Program-made: the position numbers and the translations under genes
In this document: positions 45,362-54,540 of the stretch, one piece after another
Numbering within the stretch: position 1 is the stretch's first letter
How the letters are laid out: each line of letters begins with the position of its first letter
Notes under the pieces: generated by a model
The model's database searches: none
Seen by the model: the letters and a program-made list of their open reading frames with translations, nothing else
What the model was told of the DNA's origin: nothing
From: a virus
Virus record (IMG/VR): IMGVR_UViG_3300032360_001735
Coordinates: 1 to 64,000 of that record
Length of the DNA stretch: 64,000 bases
Strand: one strand, 5' to 3'

Positions 45362-46265
45362 GATTAAACCACGGCACAAGAGTCCAGCGGAAGAGTATAA
45401 AAATAAATGCCTAAGCTCCGAAGATCTAAACAGCAAGCTTAGAACCCTTGTCCTCGAAGGCACCCCCGTTAGCGCCGCCAAGATGGGCATGGTCGAAGCG
45501 CTGTCCGTTTACCACTATCTACTCCGCAAAGAAAAAGGACACAAGACTGAATATCTTGGCATAGGGCAGCTTATGTTCGTTAACGCTGGGATTTTCCCAC
45601 CAACAGTTGAGTCGTTTGATAAGTTCAACGAGACCTACCTCTCCTACTTCTCTGATTTGGATTTATTTGGAATGTGGATATGGGGACCAGAACCCTGTGG
45701 CGAATACGAAAAGTTAGTGTACGACGAATACACAACCGACGCGTCCCTGTGCCTTGGCGGTGATTGGATGCCCTTCTTCCGTGAAAAGCCTTGGACAGCA
45801 GAGCTAAAAGATAAAAGAGTGCTTGTTATAAGCCCGTTTGCGGGCACCATAACCGAACAATATGAAAAGCGCGAAAAAATTTGGGACAGCAACCCAGACG
45901 TGCTACCATCCTTTGATCTTAAAACTATAAAATGTCCACTCTCAGCGGGGATAAGTGATTCACCATTCACAGACTGGACAGAAGGCCTTCACGCCATGGA
46001 AGACATAATGGATAAAACAGACTTCGATGTATGCTTTGTCGGTGCGGGAGCATGGGGACTGCCTCTAGCTGTTCACGCCAGAAGACTAGGCAAAATAGGA
46101 ATCCATGGGGGAGGAGACACTCAACTCTTGTTCGGCATAAAAGGGAAAAGATGGGACGACAACCCAAACATAAGCGACAAGCTATACAACGAGCACTGGG
46201 TTAGGCCATCCCAAAATGAAACCCCAACAAACAGAAGGTTTATTGAAGATGGATGCTACTGGTAA
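45348..46265 (+). CDS. GT-D/DUF1792-like protein, 305 aa
   Basis: RVLVISPFAGTITEQYEKRE, then FVGAGAWGLPLAVHARRLG and GGGDTQLLFGIKGKRWDD resemble the donor domain of GT-D-type (DUF1792-like) glycosyltransferases. The N-terminus has KLRTLVLEGTPVSAAKMG, sharing nine identical residues (EGTPVSAAK) with the UDP-glucose dehydrogenase at 29.4 kb. Otherwise the two are unrelated. Confidence 0.6.
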   Translation: MMMNKIKPRHKSPAEEYKNKCLSSEDLNSKLRTLVLEGTPVSAAKMGMVEALSVYHYLLRKEKGHKTEYLGIGQLMFVNAGIFPPTVESFDKFNETYLSYFSDLDLFGMWIWGPEPCGEYEKLVYDEYTTDASLCLGGDWMPFFREKPWTAELKDKRVLVISPFAGTITEQYEKREKIWDSNPDVLPSFDLKTIKCPLSAGISDSPFTDWTEGLHAMEDIMDKTDFDVCFVGAGAWGLPLAVHARRLGKIGIHGGGDTQLLFGIKGKRWDDNPNISDKLYNEHWVRPSQNETPTNRRFIEDGCYW

Positions 46266-46569
46266 AACGCTAGAAAAAAAAGTGAAAGGGCTAGAAAAAC
46301 TACGAGCAAAGCTGGAGAGAGAACAGAAAAAAGAGCTCACAGAAAAAGAACAGTTTTACAAAGGCCAAGTAGACGTACTATCAAAACTCCAAGTTGGACC
46401 AGAAGAACAAGCTAAAGTGCAAGAACAAATGAACGACATAAGAGCTAAACAAGTAGAAGAGCATAACAATATAATAAGGAACAGCGAAATTAAAATAAGC
46501 TCTGTTTACGCTCAAATAAATTTACTAACTGAGTTCATCGCCGAGGGATATAAACTAGAGAAAAAATGA
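46249..46569 (+). CDS. coiled-coil protein, 106 aa
   Basis: Nearly all helical and charged (LEKKVKGLEKLRAKLERE). The ATG at 46249 overlaps the previous gene by 17 nt. May oligomerise or bridge the glycosyltransferases. Function unknown. Confidence 0.55.
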   Translation: MDATGKTLEKKVKGLEKLRAKLEREQKKELTEKEQFYKGQVDVLSKLQVGPEEQAKVQEQMNDIRAKQVEEHNNIIRNSEIKISSVYAQINLLTEFIAEGYKLEKK

Positions 46570-47345
46570 AAAAAATATTTTTAGTAATAGCAGACTATAA
46601 AGACGAAAAGCAAGACCTTTTCGAGAACAAGATCTCTCCAATAAACGAAGCGTACTGCCTTAAGCACGGGTTCGAGTACATGTTCGTAAAAGAGGACACT
46701 CCGCCCATGATAAGAGATAACCCTACTTGGTGGAAGTTTACCATACTTCAGGAACTCTTGGATAAAAAGCAGCTAAATGACGGCGACGTTTTCACTCATC
46801 TAGACGCGGACATGGTCATAGTCGACGACAGCATGTCGTACCAGACCAGCAAGTCTTTTTCCTACTCGATAGACAATGGTAACAGCCACTGCATGGGCAA
46901 CTACACAATGACCATAAACGACTGGTCAAGGAAGCTCATAAAAAACGTACTGAAAGACGAACAACTTAAAAAAATGCACAACGATCCAGAGTGGAGGTCT
47001 TATTGGGCTACTGGCGGAGGAGTTATGAGAGAGCAGGGCGTCTGGTATACCCTAGCTGGAATTCAACCGCATAGCTGGGTTCCCTTCCCCGATCTGCCTA
47101 ACTCCGGATTCCATTCGAAAACTACCCCCGAACCAGTCTACTCCCTAGAAGAACTCGAAGAACACGTGGAAATCAGAGGCCCAGAATGGAACTGCACGCT
47201 TCTTTCTGAAGAAGCTGACGACCATATCAGTCAATCCTTACAAAAATATAACATAGTCAGAAGTAAAAAAGAAGATATAATAATTAGGCATTTTGCTGGT
47301 GGTCAACGATGGAGAGAAGAATATCTTAATTTGCATGAAAGATAA
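46566..47345 (+). CDS. GT34-like glycosyltransferase, 259 aa
   Basis: FTHLDADMVIVDDSMSYQT near residue 78 (DxD), then YWATGGGVMREQGVWY, WNCTLLSEEADD and IIRHFAGGQRW at the end. This pattern resembles the MNN10/GMA12 group of alpha-galactosyl/mannosyl transferases. Overlaps the next gene. Confidence 0.65.
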   Translation: MKKIFLVIADYKDEKQDLFENKISPINEAYCLKHGFEYMFVKEDTPPMIRDNPTWWKFTILQELLDKKQLNDGDVFTHLDADMVIVDDSMSYQTSKSFSYSIDNGNSHCMGNYTMTINDWSRKLIKNVLKDEQLKKMHNDPEWRSYWATGGGVMREQGVWYTLAGIQPHSWVPFPDLPNSGFHSKTTPEPVYSLEELEEHVEIRGPEWNCTLLSEEADDHISQSLQKYNIVRSKKEDIIIRHFAGGQRWREEYLNLHER

Positions 47346-48249
47346 ACTAAGAATAAATTTTGTAGACTTCTGGCCCAACCTCGAGAAGCGTGATAATTAT
47401 TTTTATCACTTGCTCTCTACTGAGTTCGACGTGGTTATAGACGAAGAAGAACCTGAAATTCTTTTCCATTCTGTCGACTACCTTAACGAACAGAACCACA
47501 AAAAGTACGACAACGGAAGAACGGTAAAAGTTTTTTATACCGGCGAGAACCAAAGGCCCGACTTCGACGAAACCCATTTCGCCTTCTCATTTGATTATTC
47601 TGATGACTCAAGGAACTATAGGCTACCGCTATGGATGCTACATTTAAATTGGTTTGATGTTCCACACAACGAGGACAGAGACCAATCCTACCTGCATTCC
47701 TTGGACGATTTTCTAGATAAAAAAATAGACATAGACAAGATAAGAGAAACAAAAAAAGAATTTTGCACATTCATATCCTCTGTCGCCAAAGGTCGCCGAG
47801 TTGATTTTGTACCAAAACTACACAACAAATACAAGCCTATAGCATGCGCCGGAGGCTTGTTTAATAATGTACGCGGTAAACTTAATGGACGAGGAGACCA
47901 AAGGTGGAAAATAGAATTTTTAAATTTATTTAAATTCAACATAAGCTTCGAGCACACAAGACAGCCCGGTTATGTTACAGAAAAAATAATTCACCCCATG
48001 TTTGCCAACACTATACCTATTTATTGGGGGAGTAGACGGGTAGAGGAGGAATTTAACCCGAAGAGCTTTATTAATGGAAATAAATACCACAATGATGAAG
48101 AACTTATTGACGTCATAGCAAAGATAGACAGCGACGAAGATCTATATATATCAATGCTAAACGAACCTTGGTTCAACAACAATGAAATACCAGAGTACGC
48201 AAAGCCAGAAAACGTCATGAAATTTTTTAAAGAAAAGGTGTTAGCGTAA
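47335..48249 (+). CDS. GT10-like alpha-fucosyltransferase, 304 aa
   Basis: FNISFEHTRQPGYVTEKIIH followed by FANTIPIYWGS is the conserved donor-binding block of GT10 alpha-1,3/4-fucosyltransferases, with the rest fitting in order. The ATG at 47335 is chosen because it overlaps the previous stop. The GDP-fucose donor would be made by the fcl product at 61.2 kb. Confidence 0.82.
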   Translation: MKDKLRINFVDFWPNLEKRDNYFYHLLSTEFDVVIDEEEPEILFHSVDYLNEQNHKKYDNGRTVKVFYTGENQRPDFDETHFAFSFDYSDDSRNYRLPLWMLHLNWFDVPHNEDRDQSYLHSLDDFLDKKIDIDKIRETKKEFCTFISSVAKGRRVDFVPKLHNKYKPIACAGGLFNNVRGKLNGRGDQRWKIEFLNLFKFNISFEHTRQPGYVTEKIIHPMFANTIPIYWGSRRVEEEFNPKSFINGNKYHNDEELIDVIAKIDSDEDLYISMLNEPWFNNNEIPEYAKPENVMKFFKEKVLA

Positions 48250-49004
48250 TGAGGCTGCCAAGTTTAAATATTTTTGAAAAATACGCCCATATAGACCCCG
48301 GAGGGCCAAGCCTTCCAAGGCCTCAGCCTTCTGACTGGGCATTTAATTTCTTCGGGGAGCAAGAGTCCTTGTTCTTTGTCGAAGTCGGAGCTTACGACGG
48401 GGTAGGGTGCAGCAACTGCCTGCTCTTCGAGGAGGCGTACAACTGGGACGGCATCTGCATAGAACCGCACCCCGAATCGTTCAGGCAGCTTGAAATAAAC
48501 AGGCCCAGACCAAAAAAATATAACTTAGGGTTAAGCTCTACCGGTGGAACTTTAGAATTTTGGCAAGTCAATGGTTCCGCGGCGTCCCTTAGTGGATTTA
48601 AGGATTTTTTTGATGACGATCACGAATCCAGAATATATGAGGAAATAGAGAAACACGGTGGCGATGTTGAAAAAAAAGAAATAGAATCTGTAAGACTTGA
48701 AGATCTTTTAAAAGAAAACAACATTAAAAGAATAAATTACCTTAGTATTGACGCAGAAGGCGCAGACTTTGATATTCTAGAGAGTATTAACTTTGATGAG
48801 GTAGCGATTGATTTTATTAGCTGCGAGAGGAGCGACTCTCCAGAGCAAATTTATAAAGTTGCGCAGTTTCTAGCGTCGAAAGGGTTCCTGCCTGCGGGGT
48901 GGTGTTGCGCCGACATATTTTACTGGAAGCCGTTGCAACAGCATCAGGATCATAAGAAGAGGCGGAAGGGAGGTAGGTTGCGTCATGAAGCTCAATGTAG
49001 ATAA
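48249..49004 (+). CDS. FkbM-family methyltransferase, 251 aa
   Basis: FFVEVGAYDGVGCSNCLLFE near residue 42, then CIEPHPESF and INYLSIDAEGADFDILESI near 168 match the FkbM O-methyltransferase family. Similar to the enzyme at 27.0 kb. The C-terminal 20 residues are basic (HQDHKKRRKGGRLRH). Starts one base before the previous gene's last nucleotide. Confidence 0.82.
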   Translation: MRLPSLNIFEKYAHIDPGGPSLPRPQPSDWAFNFFGEQESLFFVEVGAYDGVGCSNCLLFEEAYNWDGICIEPHPESFRQLEINRPRPKKYNLGLSSTGGTLEFWQVNGSAASLSGFKDFFDDDHESRIYEEIEKHGGDVEKKEIESVRLEDLLKENNIKRINYLSIDAEGADFDILESINFDEVAIDFISCERSDSPEQIYKVAQFLASKGFLPAGWCCADIFYWKPLQQHQDHKKRRKGGRLRHEAQCR

Positions 49005-49698
49005 AATATTTTGCTGCCACCACCCCTCTGAATTTCTCAAGAGTAGGAAGGAAAAGTTAGTAAACTTTTTTAAAGAAAACGACATAGACGTCGAGTGGGT
49101 TGAAGGATTCCCTCCGGAAGAAGCCGAAAACTACGATTACAGCGGGTTAGTACACAGGACAATGACTAGAGGACCTATGGACTGCAGAACCGACGAGGCA
49201 AAAGCTAAAGATCTTTCTCGCAAGGGCGTATCTCTCATATTAAAGCATAATTATTGCTACGAGCAACAAATTAAAAACAATTACAAAAACATATTGATAC
49301 TAGAAGACGATGTAGATCTTTTCTCCGGCTTTTCCGAACAATATTTCAATAAATGCATGCGAGAATTCGAGGCCGCCGGTTTAGAAATGCTATACTTAGG
49401 CTCATGCTGCGAGATGAAGCACCCAGAAGCCAGACCAGACAAGTATGTTTACTACGATCACTACACGAAACCACTTCCATCTAGATGCACCCACTGTTAC
49501 GTAGTCAGCACAGAAGGAGCCCGCAAAACACTGAAGCACTCATTCGGTATGTTCGACTCCGTAGACTGGCAATTGAACTGGATAATAGAAAAAGAAAAAA
49601 TAAAAAATAGCTGGGCAGAACCCAGCGTAAGGCAGCTAAACCTTGGCTCATCTCTTAATTCAGAGGGAGATCCAGAAAACCTACAGGTAGATGAATAA
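48985..49698 (+). CDS. GT25-like glycosyltransferase, 237 aa
   Basis: Starts MKLNVDKIFCCHHPSEF, then DVEWVEGFPPEE; KNILILEDDVDLFSGF supplies the DxD-like motif and RCTHCYVVSTEGARKTL fits the family's middle. GT25 enzymes act in LPS and capsule synthesis. A gggaggt stretch lies 11 nt upstream of the ATG. Confidence 0.8.
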   Translation: MKLNVDKIFCCHHPSEFLKSRKEKLVNFFKENDIDVEWVEGFPPEEAENYDYSGLVHRTMTRGPMDCRTDEAKAKDLSRKGVSLILKHNYCYEQQIKNNYKNILILEDDVDLFSGFSEQYFNKCMREFEAAGLEMLYLGSCCEMKHPEARPDKYVYYDHYTKPLPSRCTHCYVVSTEGARKTLKHSFGMFDSVDWQLNWIIEKEKIKNSWAEPSVRQLNLGSSLNSEGDPENLQVDE

Positions 49699-50809
49699 GC
49701 CCAAAACCAAGGTAGCGTTTGTTAAGTTCGCCGGCATGGCTTCCGGAGGGGTCGAAAAATATCTTCAGACCATTGCCTGCATGCTGCCTAAAGACGAGTT
49801 TGAAGTAGATTATTTTTACACAAACGCCGCTCCTTTCATCAATTCCGATTTCGTACACCCAGACAATGATCCAGAAAGACTCAAGCTGGTAGACTCCCAC
49901 GGCGTCAGGACCATTAAGGTCCACGTGGATGCAAAGTTCGGCGACCCAGAGCCTTACGAATGGGTAAACACAGATTTTTGGGAGCTATTTGACGAGTCTA
50001 AGTACGACGCAGTAACAACCGCGGGAGCGGGATGCCTAGAGTATCCATATAATTTAATCAACAAAACTAAAATAATAGCAACCATCCATGGCTTTCATGG
50101 CTATGACAGACCCAATATTCACAAGGCTATTCTTTTGTGCGATTGGCAAGCGGGTGAATGGGCAAAAAACGGCGGAGATATAAGCAAAGCCGTTACTATA
50201 CCCGGCTTAATAGAAGCTCCCCCGAAGAAAGAAAGCACAATCAGAGAAGTTATGAGTATACCGCGGGACGCCTTTGTATACGGGTTCCATCAAGGGAACA
50301 GGGAGGAGATATTCTCGCCAGCGTCCTTACAAGCATACGACCTAATCAAAAATCCCAATAACTACTTTGTTATGATGGGCGGAGCAAACAAGCATAGGGA
50401 GCTAGGCAAGCAACTCAACTGCCCTAATATAAAATTTATAAACTTTTCAAGCTCGACAGAAGATATCCATAATTTTTTAGGAGGCATAGACGTCTTCGCT
50501 CACGCCAGAGCAGATGGAGAAGTGTGCTCTGGGGCTATAATAGAAGCCCTGTACCATGGTAAACCTGTCATATCCCACCCAGCATTGAACATGGGGCACG
50601 CCGAACAGGTAGACGGATGCGGAAAACTGGTTTACACCTTAGAGGAATACGCAAAAGAGATGCTCAAACTAGAAAGAGATAAAGATCATTACAATAACAT
50701 GTCGAAAAATGCACTTGAAAAATATCGAAAAAAATACGACTATAACGTGATAAAAAGAAAAATATTAGATGTGTATCTCGAATTAAGACACCTAAACGAA
50801 AGCGAATAG
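49691..50809 (+). CDS. GT4-like glycosyltransferase, 372 aa
   Basis: FAGMASGGVEKYLQTIACML at the N-terminus and FGFHQGNRE/FAHARADGEVCSGAIIEALYHGKPVIS-type motifs in the C-terminal half mark a GT-B retaining enzyme. Donor unknown. Overlaps the next gene's spacer by none; 3 nt precede gmhA. Confidence 0.8.
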   Translation: MNKPKTKVAFVKFAGMASGGVEKYLQTIACMLPKDEFEVDYFYTNAAPFINSDFVHPDNDPERLKLVDSHGVRTIKVHVDAKFGDPEPYEWVNTDFWELFDESKYDAVTTAGAGCLEYPYNLINKTKIIATIHGFHGYDRPNIHKAILLCDWQAGEWAKNGGDISKAVTIPGLIEAPPKKESTIREVMSIPRDAFVYGFHQGNREEIFSPASLQAYDLIKNPNNYFVMMGGANKHRELGKQLNCPNIKFINFSSSTEDIHNFLGGIDVFAHARADGEVCSGAIIEALYHGKPVISHPALNMGHAEQVDGCGKLVYTLEEYAKEMLKLERDKDHYNNMSKNALEKYRKKYDYNVIKRKILDVYLELRHLNESE

Positions 50810-50812
50810 AAT

Positions 50813-51391
50813 ATGAACGAAATAAAAAACGATGTAAAAAGGTATCTTGGGGAGGTTTCTACCATATGTAGCTCTATAGACCAAGAAGACATAACGAACT
50901 TCTGCGGAGGCATAAAAAATATCAAAGAAAATGGGGGGCGTTTATTTATCATGGGTGTCGGCGGTAGCGCCGCGAACTCTTCCCACGCAGTAAATGATTT
51001 CCGAAAAATTCTAGGTCTGGAAACGTACTGCCCCTTCGACAACGTTTCCGAGCTAACAGCGAGAATAAACGACGACGGCTGGGACACATCCGTATCAAAC
51101 TGGCTTAAAGTCTCTAGGATAAACGAGAAAGACGGGGTGATGGTCTACTCTGTTAGCGGGGGAGGAGAGAACACATCTCAAAATCTAGTTAAAGCCATGC
51201 TTGCAGCGAAAGAAGTTGGCGCGAAAGTGTTCTCCATTACTGGAAGGACCGACGGGGAAGCCAACAAGTTGGCGGATTACCCCGTGGTTGTACCAAACGT
51301 TTCAGAGGAGAGAGTAACCCCCCATACCGAAGAATGGCAAGGCGTAGTATGGCACCTAGTAGTTAACGTATTAAAGGATAATTTAAAATGA
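50813..51391 (+). CDS. gmhA: SIS-domain sedoheptulose-7-phosphate isomerase-like protein, 192 aa
   Basis: SIS fold with FIMGVGGSAANSSHAVNDF near residue 42 and VYSVSGGGENTSQNLV near 110, and the C-terminal EERVTPHTEEWQGVVWHLVV. Matches GmhA-like phosphoheptose isomerases, which convert sedoheptulose-7-P to D-glycero-D-manno-heptose-7-P. The transaldolase gene follows and overlaps, which fits a supply route for sedoheptulose-7-P. Confidence 0.8.
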   Translation: MNEIKNDVKRYLGEVSTICSSIDQEDITNFCGGIKNIKENGGRLFIMGVGGSAANSSHAVNDFRKILGLETYCPFDNVSELTARINDDGWDTSVSNWLKVSRINEKDGVMVYSVSGGGENTSQNLVKAMLAAKEVGAKVFSITGRTDGEANKLADYPVVVPNVSEERVTPHTEEWQGVVWHLVVNVLKDNLK

Positions 51392-52095
51392 ATGTAAAAC
51401 TTTTTGCAGATGGGGCAGTCATTTCAGAGATGGTCGACTGTTACAACAATGGATCAGTGCAGGGGTTCACGACTAACCCCACCTTAATGCGTCAAGCGGG
51501 TATTGAAGACTACGAAAGCTTCGCTAAAGAAGCGTTAGAAAAAATTCCTGATGCACCCATTTCATTCGAAGTGTTCTCTGATGATTTTCCAGATATGCAC
51601 AGACAAGCTCTTAAGCTTCACAACATGGGAAAAAATGTTTACGTCAAAATACCAATCACGAACACAAAGAGCGAGAGCAGCCTCCCATTAATAAAAAGCC
51701 TTGTCGATGAGGGAGTCAAGGTAAACACTACTGCTATCATGACAGTGTATCAAGTTAGGGACCTATGCGAGGTGCTCTCACCAGACGTACCCAGCGTCGT
51801 TTCTGTATTTGCTGGCAGAATTGCCGATTCCCTTCGTGACCCAGACCCCATAATGAGAATGTGTAAGCTAGAATTGAGTTATTACCGCTTGAAACATTCA
51901 GCAGAACTGCTATGGGCAAGCTGCAGGGAGGTTTACAATATAAAACAAGCAGACGATTGCGGGTGCGAAATCATTACGGTGTCGCCTTCTATTCTAAAAA
52001 AATTAAAACTGAAAGGCAAGGACCTAGAGGAGTACTCTCTAGAAACAGTACAAATGTTTTACGATGACGCTTCTCAGGCCGGATACAAACTATGA
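51388..52095 (+). CDS. transaldolase, 235 aa
   Basis: Short TalC/fructose-6-P aldolase-like form with FTTNPTLMRQAG, KNVYVKIPITNT (Schiff-base Lys87), VNTTAIMTVYQ and SVFAGRIAD. It could produce sedoheptulose-7-P from host sugar phosphates. Cyanophages also carry talC for carbon redirection, but here the position between gmhA and an hddA-like kinase argues for heptose synthesis. Confidence 0.85.
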   Translation: MNVKLFADGAVISEMVDCYNNGSVQGFTTNPTLMRQAGIEDYESFAKEALEKIPDAPISFEVFSDDFPDMHRQALKLHNMGKNVYVKIPITNTKSESSLPLIKSLVDEGVKVNTTAIMTVYQVRDLCEVLSPDVPSVVSVFAGRIADSLRDPDPIMRMCKLELSYYRLKHSAELLWASCREVYNIKQADDCGCEIITVSPSILKKLKLKGKDLEEYSLETVQMFYDDASQAGYKL

Positions 52096-53072
52096 TTATA
52101 ACCCGGGCTCCATTCAGAATAACCCTTGGCGGCGGAGGCACAGACCTCCCCTCGTTCTACGAGAAGAACGAAGGTTTTGTATTGACCATGGCGATAGACA
52201 AACACATCTACGTCACATTTAAAAAAAATATCCTAGAGCCCAAAATAAGGCTTCAATATTTGAAGACTGAATTCGTAGACACCCCAAGGGAACTAGAACA
52301 TGAACGAGCAAGAGAAGCCCTCCTCTTGCACGAGGTTACAAGAGGCGCGGAGATAAGCAGCATAGCAGACCTGCCGTCTCGGGCAGGACTGGGGTCTTCC
52401 GGTAGTTACTTAGTGGCCCTACTCACCGCGTTAAGATGCCATAAGAAGCTGTCTCCCGAACCGAAGATCATAGCTGAAGAAGCCTGCCGTATAGAAATCG
52501 ACATACTCAAGGAGCCAGTAGGAAAACAAGATCAATATATAGCTGCTTTTGGCGGGGTGAAAAGCTTATATATAAACCGTCATGGAAAAGTCGAAGTAGA
52601 AGATTTGAACTTATCACAGAGCAGCATGCAGGACCTCTTATCCTCTGTTCATATTTACTACACCGGCGTGTTACGGTCTGCATCAGAGATCTTAAAGGAG
52701 CAGTCTTCCCTGCAAAACAACGCAGAAGAGAACCTAAAACAAATAAAAGACATAGGCTACGAAGTAAAAGAGAGCTTGCTCAGTGCAAACTTCGACAACT
52801 TTGGCTTACTCATGAACAAACACTGGCAATTAAAAAAACAATTATCAAAAAAAATTAGCCTTTCCTCGATGGATAAGCTTTATGATATAGTTAAAGAAAG
52901 ATTCGGCGTCCTTGGCGGGAAAATAATCGGCGCTGGAGGGGGAGGCTTTATTATGCTGTATGCCCCCAAGAATCGCGCAGAGCTTGAATCTTTTATGAAT
53001 GAAAACGGATATCCAAGAGTGAGTTATAACATAGATTACTCTGGATGCCAAACAATAGCGAACTTTGGATAA
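52092..53072 (+). CDS. GHMP kinase, heptose-7-P kinase-like, 326 aa
   Basis: TRAPFRITLGGGGTDLPSFY at the N-terminus, LPSRAGLGSSGSYLVALL (ATP-binding motif) near residue 95 and GKIIGAGGGGFIMLYAP near the C-terminus match HddA-type D-glycero-D-manno-heptose-7-phosphate kinases. With gmhA and a phosphatase it would make heptose-1-P for activation to an NDP-heptose. Confidence 0.82.
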   Translation: MIITRAPFRITLGGGGTDLPSFYEKNEGFVLTMAIDKHIYVTFKKNILEPKIRLQYLKTEFVDTPRELEHERAREALLLHEVTRGAEISSIADLPSRAGLGSSGSYLVALLTALRCHKKLSPEPKIIAEEACRIEIDILKEPVGKQDQYIAAFGGVKSLYINRHGKVEVEDLNLSQSSMQDLLSSVHIYYTGVLRSASEILKEQSSLQNNAEENLKQIKDIGYEVKESLLSANFDNFGLLMNKHWQLKKQLSKKISLSSMDKLYDIVKERFGVLGGKIIGAGGGGFIMLYAPKNRAELESFMNENGYPRVSYNIDYSGCQTIANFG

Positions 53073-53078
53073 AATAAA

Positions 53079-53780
53079 ATGGACAACTTAGAACTTGAAA
53101 ATAAAATGGACGAATTGCAAGTTGCAATTAAAAACGATGGTAAACGAATAGGGGTATGGGACAATCACGAGACTTACCACAAGGCGTGCACGTCAGAAGT
53201 CTCCGTAGATGGACTATGGCTAGAATTTGGCGTTTACCGCGGGAGAACTATTACAACCATAGCGAAAGAAACCTCCAGCATGGTGTATGGATTTGATAGT
53301 TTCGAGGGTTTGCCAGAAAAATGGGATCACGACAACCCAAAGGGGGTATACGGATTAAACGGATCAATTCCACTCGCTGCAATTACCGGAGAGAACGACG
53401 ATAACCCGGGTATGTATGACCCACGCCCCACGATAACCACGGAGCCTTGGCAAGACAACATTGTCTTAATAAAGGGGTGGTTCGAGGAAACGCTCCCCTT
53501 CTTCCTCAAAGAACACAAAGAAAAAGCAGCCTTCGTACACATAGATAGCGACGTGTATAGCTCCGCACAAACAGTACTTTCCCTTCTAAAGGAAGGGGAC
53601 CGCTTCCAAGACGGAACGATACTTTTATTCGACGAGATAATCGATTACCCGACCTATAGGGAGCACGAAATAAAAGCGTTTGCTGAATTTTTACTAGAAA
53701 CTAATTACAAATACGAATGCCTATATCACCAAAGCTTGGGAGATTATAGCCAAGCGTGTTTTAAAATTTTAAAAAGATAA
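53079..53780 (+). CDS. TylF-like (MacroCin) O-methyltransferase, 233 aa
   Basis: WLEFGVYRGRTITTIAKET (SAM motif), VYGFDSFEGLPEKWD and FVHIDSDVYSSAQTVL with ILLFDEIIDYPTYREHE match the TylF family of SAM- and metal-dependent sugar O-methyltransferases. Target presumably one of the operon's sugars. Confidence 0.85.
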   Translation: MDNLELENKMDELQVAIKNDGKRIGVWDNHETYHKACTSEVSVDGLWLEFGVYRGRTITTIAKETSSMVYGFDSFEGLPEKWDHDNPKGVYGLNGSIPLAAITGENDDNPGMYDPRPTITTEPWQDNIVLIKGWFEETLPFFLKEHKEKAAFVHIDSDVYSSAQTVLSLLKEGDRFQDGTILLFDEIIDYPTYREHEIKAFAEFLLETNYKYECLYHQSLGDYSQACFKILKR

Positions 53781-53784
53781 GAAT

Positions 53785-54540
53785 ATGGAAAGAGAACAAG
53801 GGTCGAGAACGAAATACAAGGAAGCAAACGAGGACTGCGTCCACGATGGTCACCTTGGCGGTTGCGCTATGAATGGAGACGGCGCTGGGTATTGCCCAAG
53901 AACATGGTCGCACTTAATAAAAAAATACAACATTAAGTCCATGGTAGACGTGGGTTGTGGGGCAGGATTTTCCGCAGATTATTTCAAGGACCTAGGGGTA
54001 GAAGTATTGGGGGTGGAAGGATGCAAGGAGGCCGTAGAAAGATCATTGCTTCCAAAAGAAAACGTGGTCCTCCATGATTACGAAAATGATGGCCCATACG
54101 TACCGGATAGAGACTTTGACTTTTGTTGGTCAAACGAGTTCGTGGAACACGTAGAGGGGGACTGCGCTCAAAACTTCCTAGCAACATTCGAAAAGTGTAG
54201 GATGGTTGCCATGACATTCGCCGGCCCCGGCCAAGGCGGACACCACCACGTAAACGAACAGCCAATTGATTACTGGCTAGACCGCCTCTCTGAAATTGGC
54301 TTTACCTACGACGAAGAAGAGACCAAAGAGTGCAAGGAATTCGCCAAGTTAGACATGATCAAATATTGTCCGTATAGCGGCAACCACTTTGTTGCTAGAG
54401 GTCTCCTCTTTCACAGGAGCAGAGACCCGCTTCCCAAAAATGAATCATATTCTTACGCAATGCCAGACGTCCCCCCTTTGAAACCGCACTGGGATAACTG
54501 GGTTTTTTATAAGAAAGGAGGTAGGTTTGAGAACGACTAA
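53785..54540 (+). CDS. class I SAM methyltransferase, 251 aa
   Basis: MVDVGCGAGFSADYFKDLGV near residue 53 is motif I, FCWSNEFVEHVEG the post-II motif. The rest is aromatic and acidic (GHHHVNEQPIDYWLDRLSE). Substrate unknown, likely a sugar. Confidence 0.75.
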   Translation: MEREQGSRTKYKEANEDCVHDGHLGGCAMNGDGAGYCPRTWSHLIKKYNIKSMVDVGCGAGFSADYFKDLGVEVLGVEGCKEAVERSLLPKENVVLHDYENDGPYVPDRDFDFCWSNEFVEHVEGDCAQNFLATFEKCRMVAMTFAGPGQGGHHHVNEQPIDYWLDRLSEIGFTYDEEETKECKEFAKLDMIKYCPYSGNHFVARGLLFHRSRDPLPKNESYSYAMPDVPPLKPHWDNWVFYKKGGRFEND

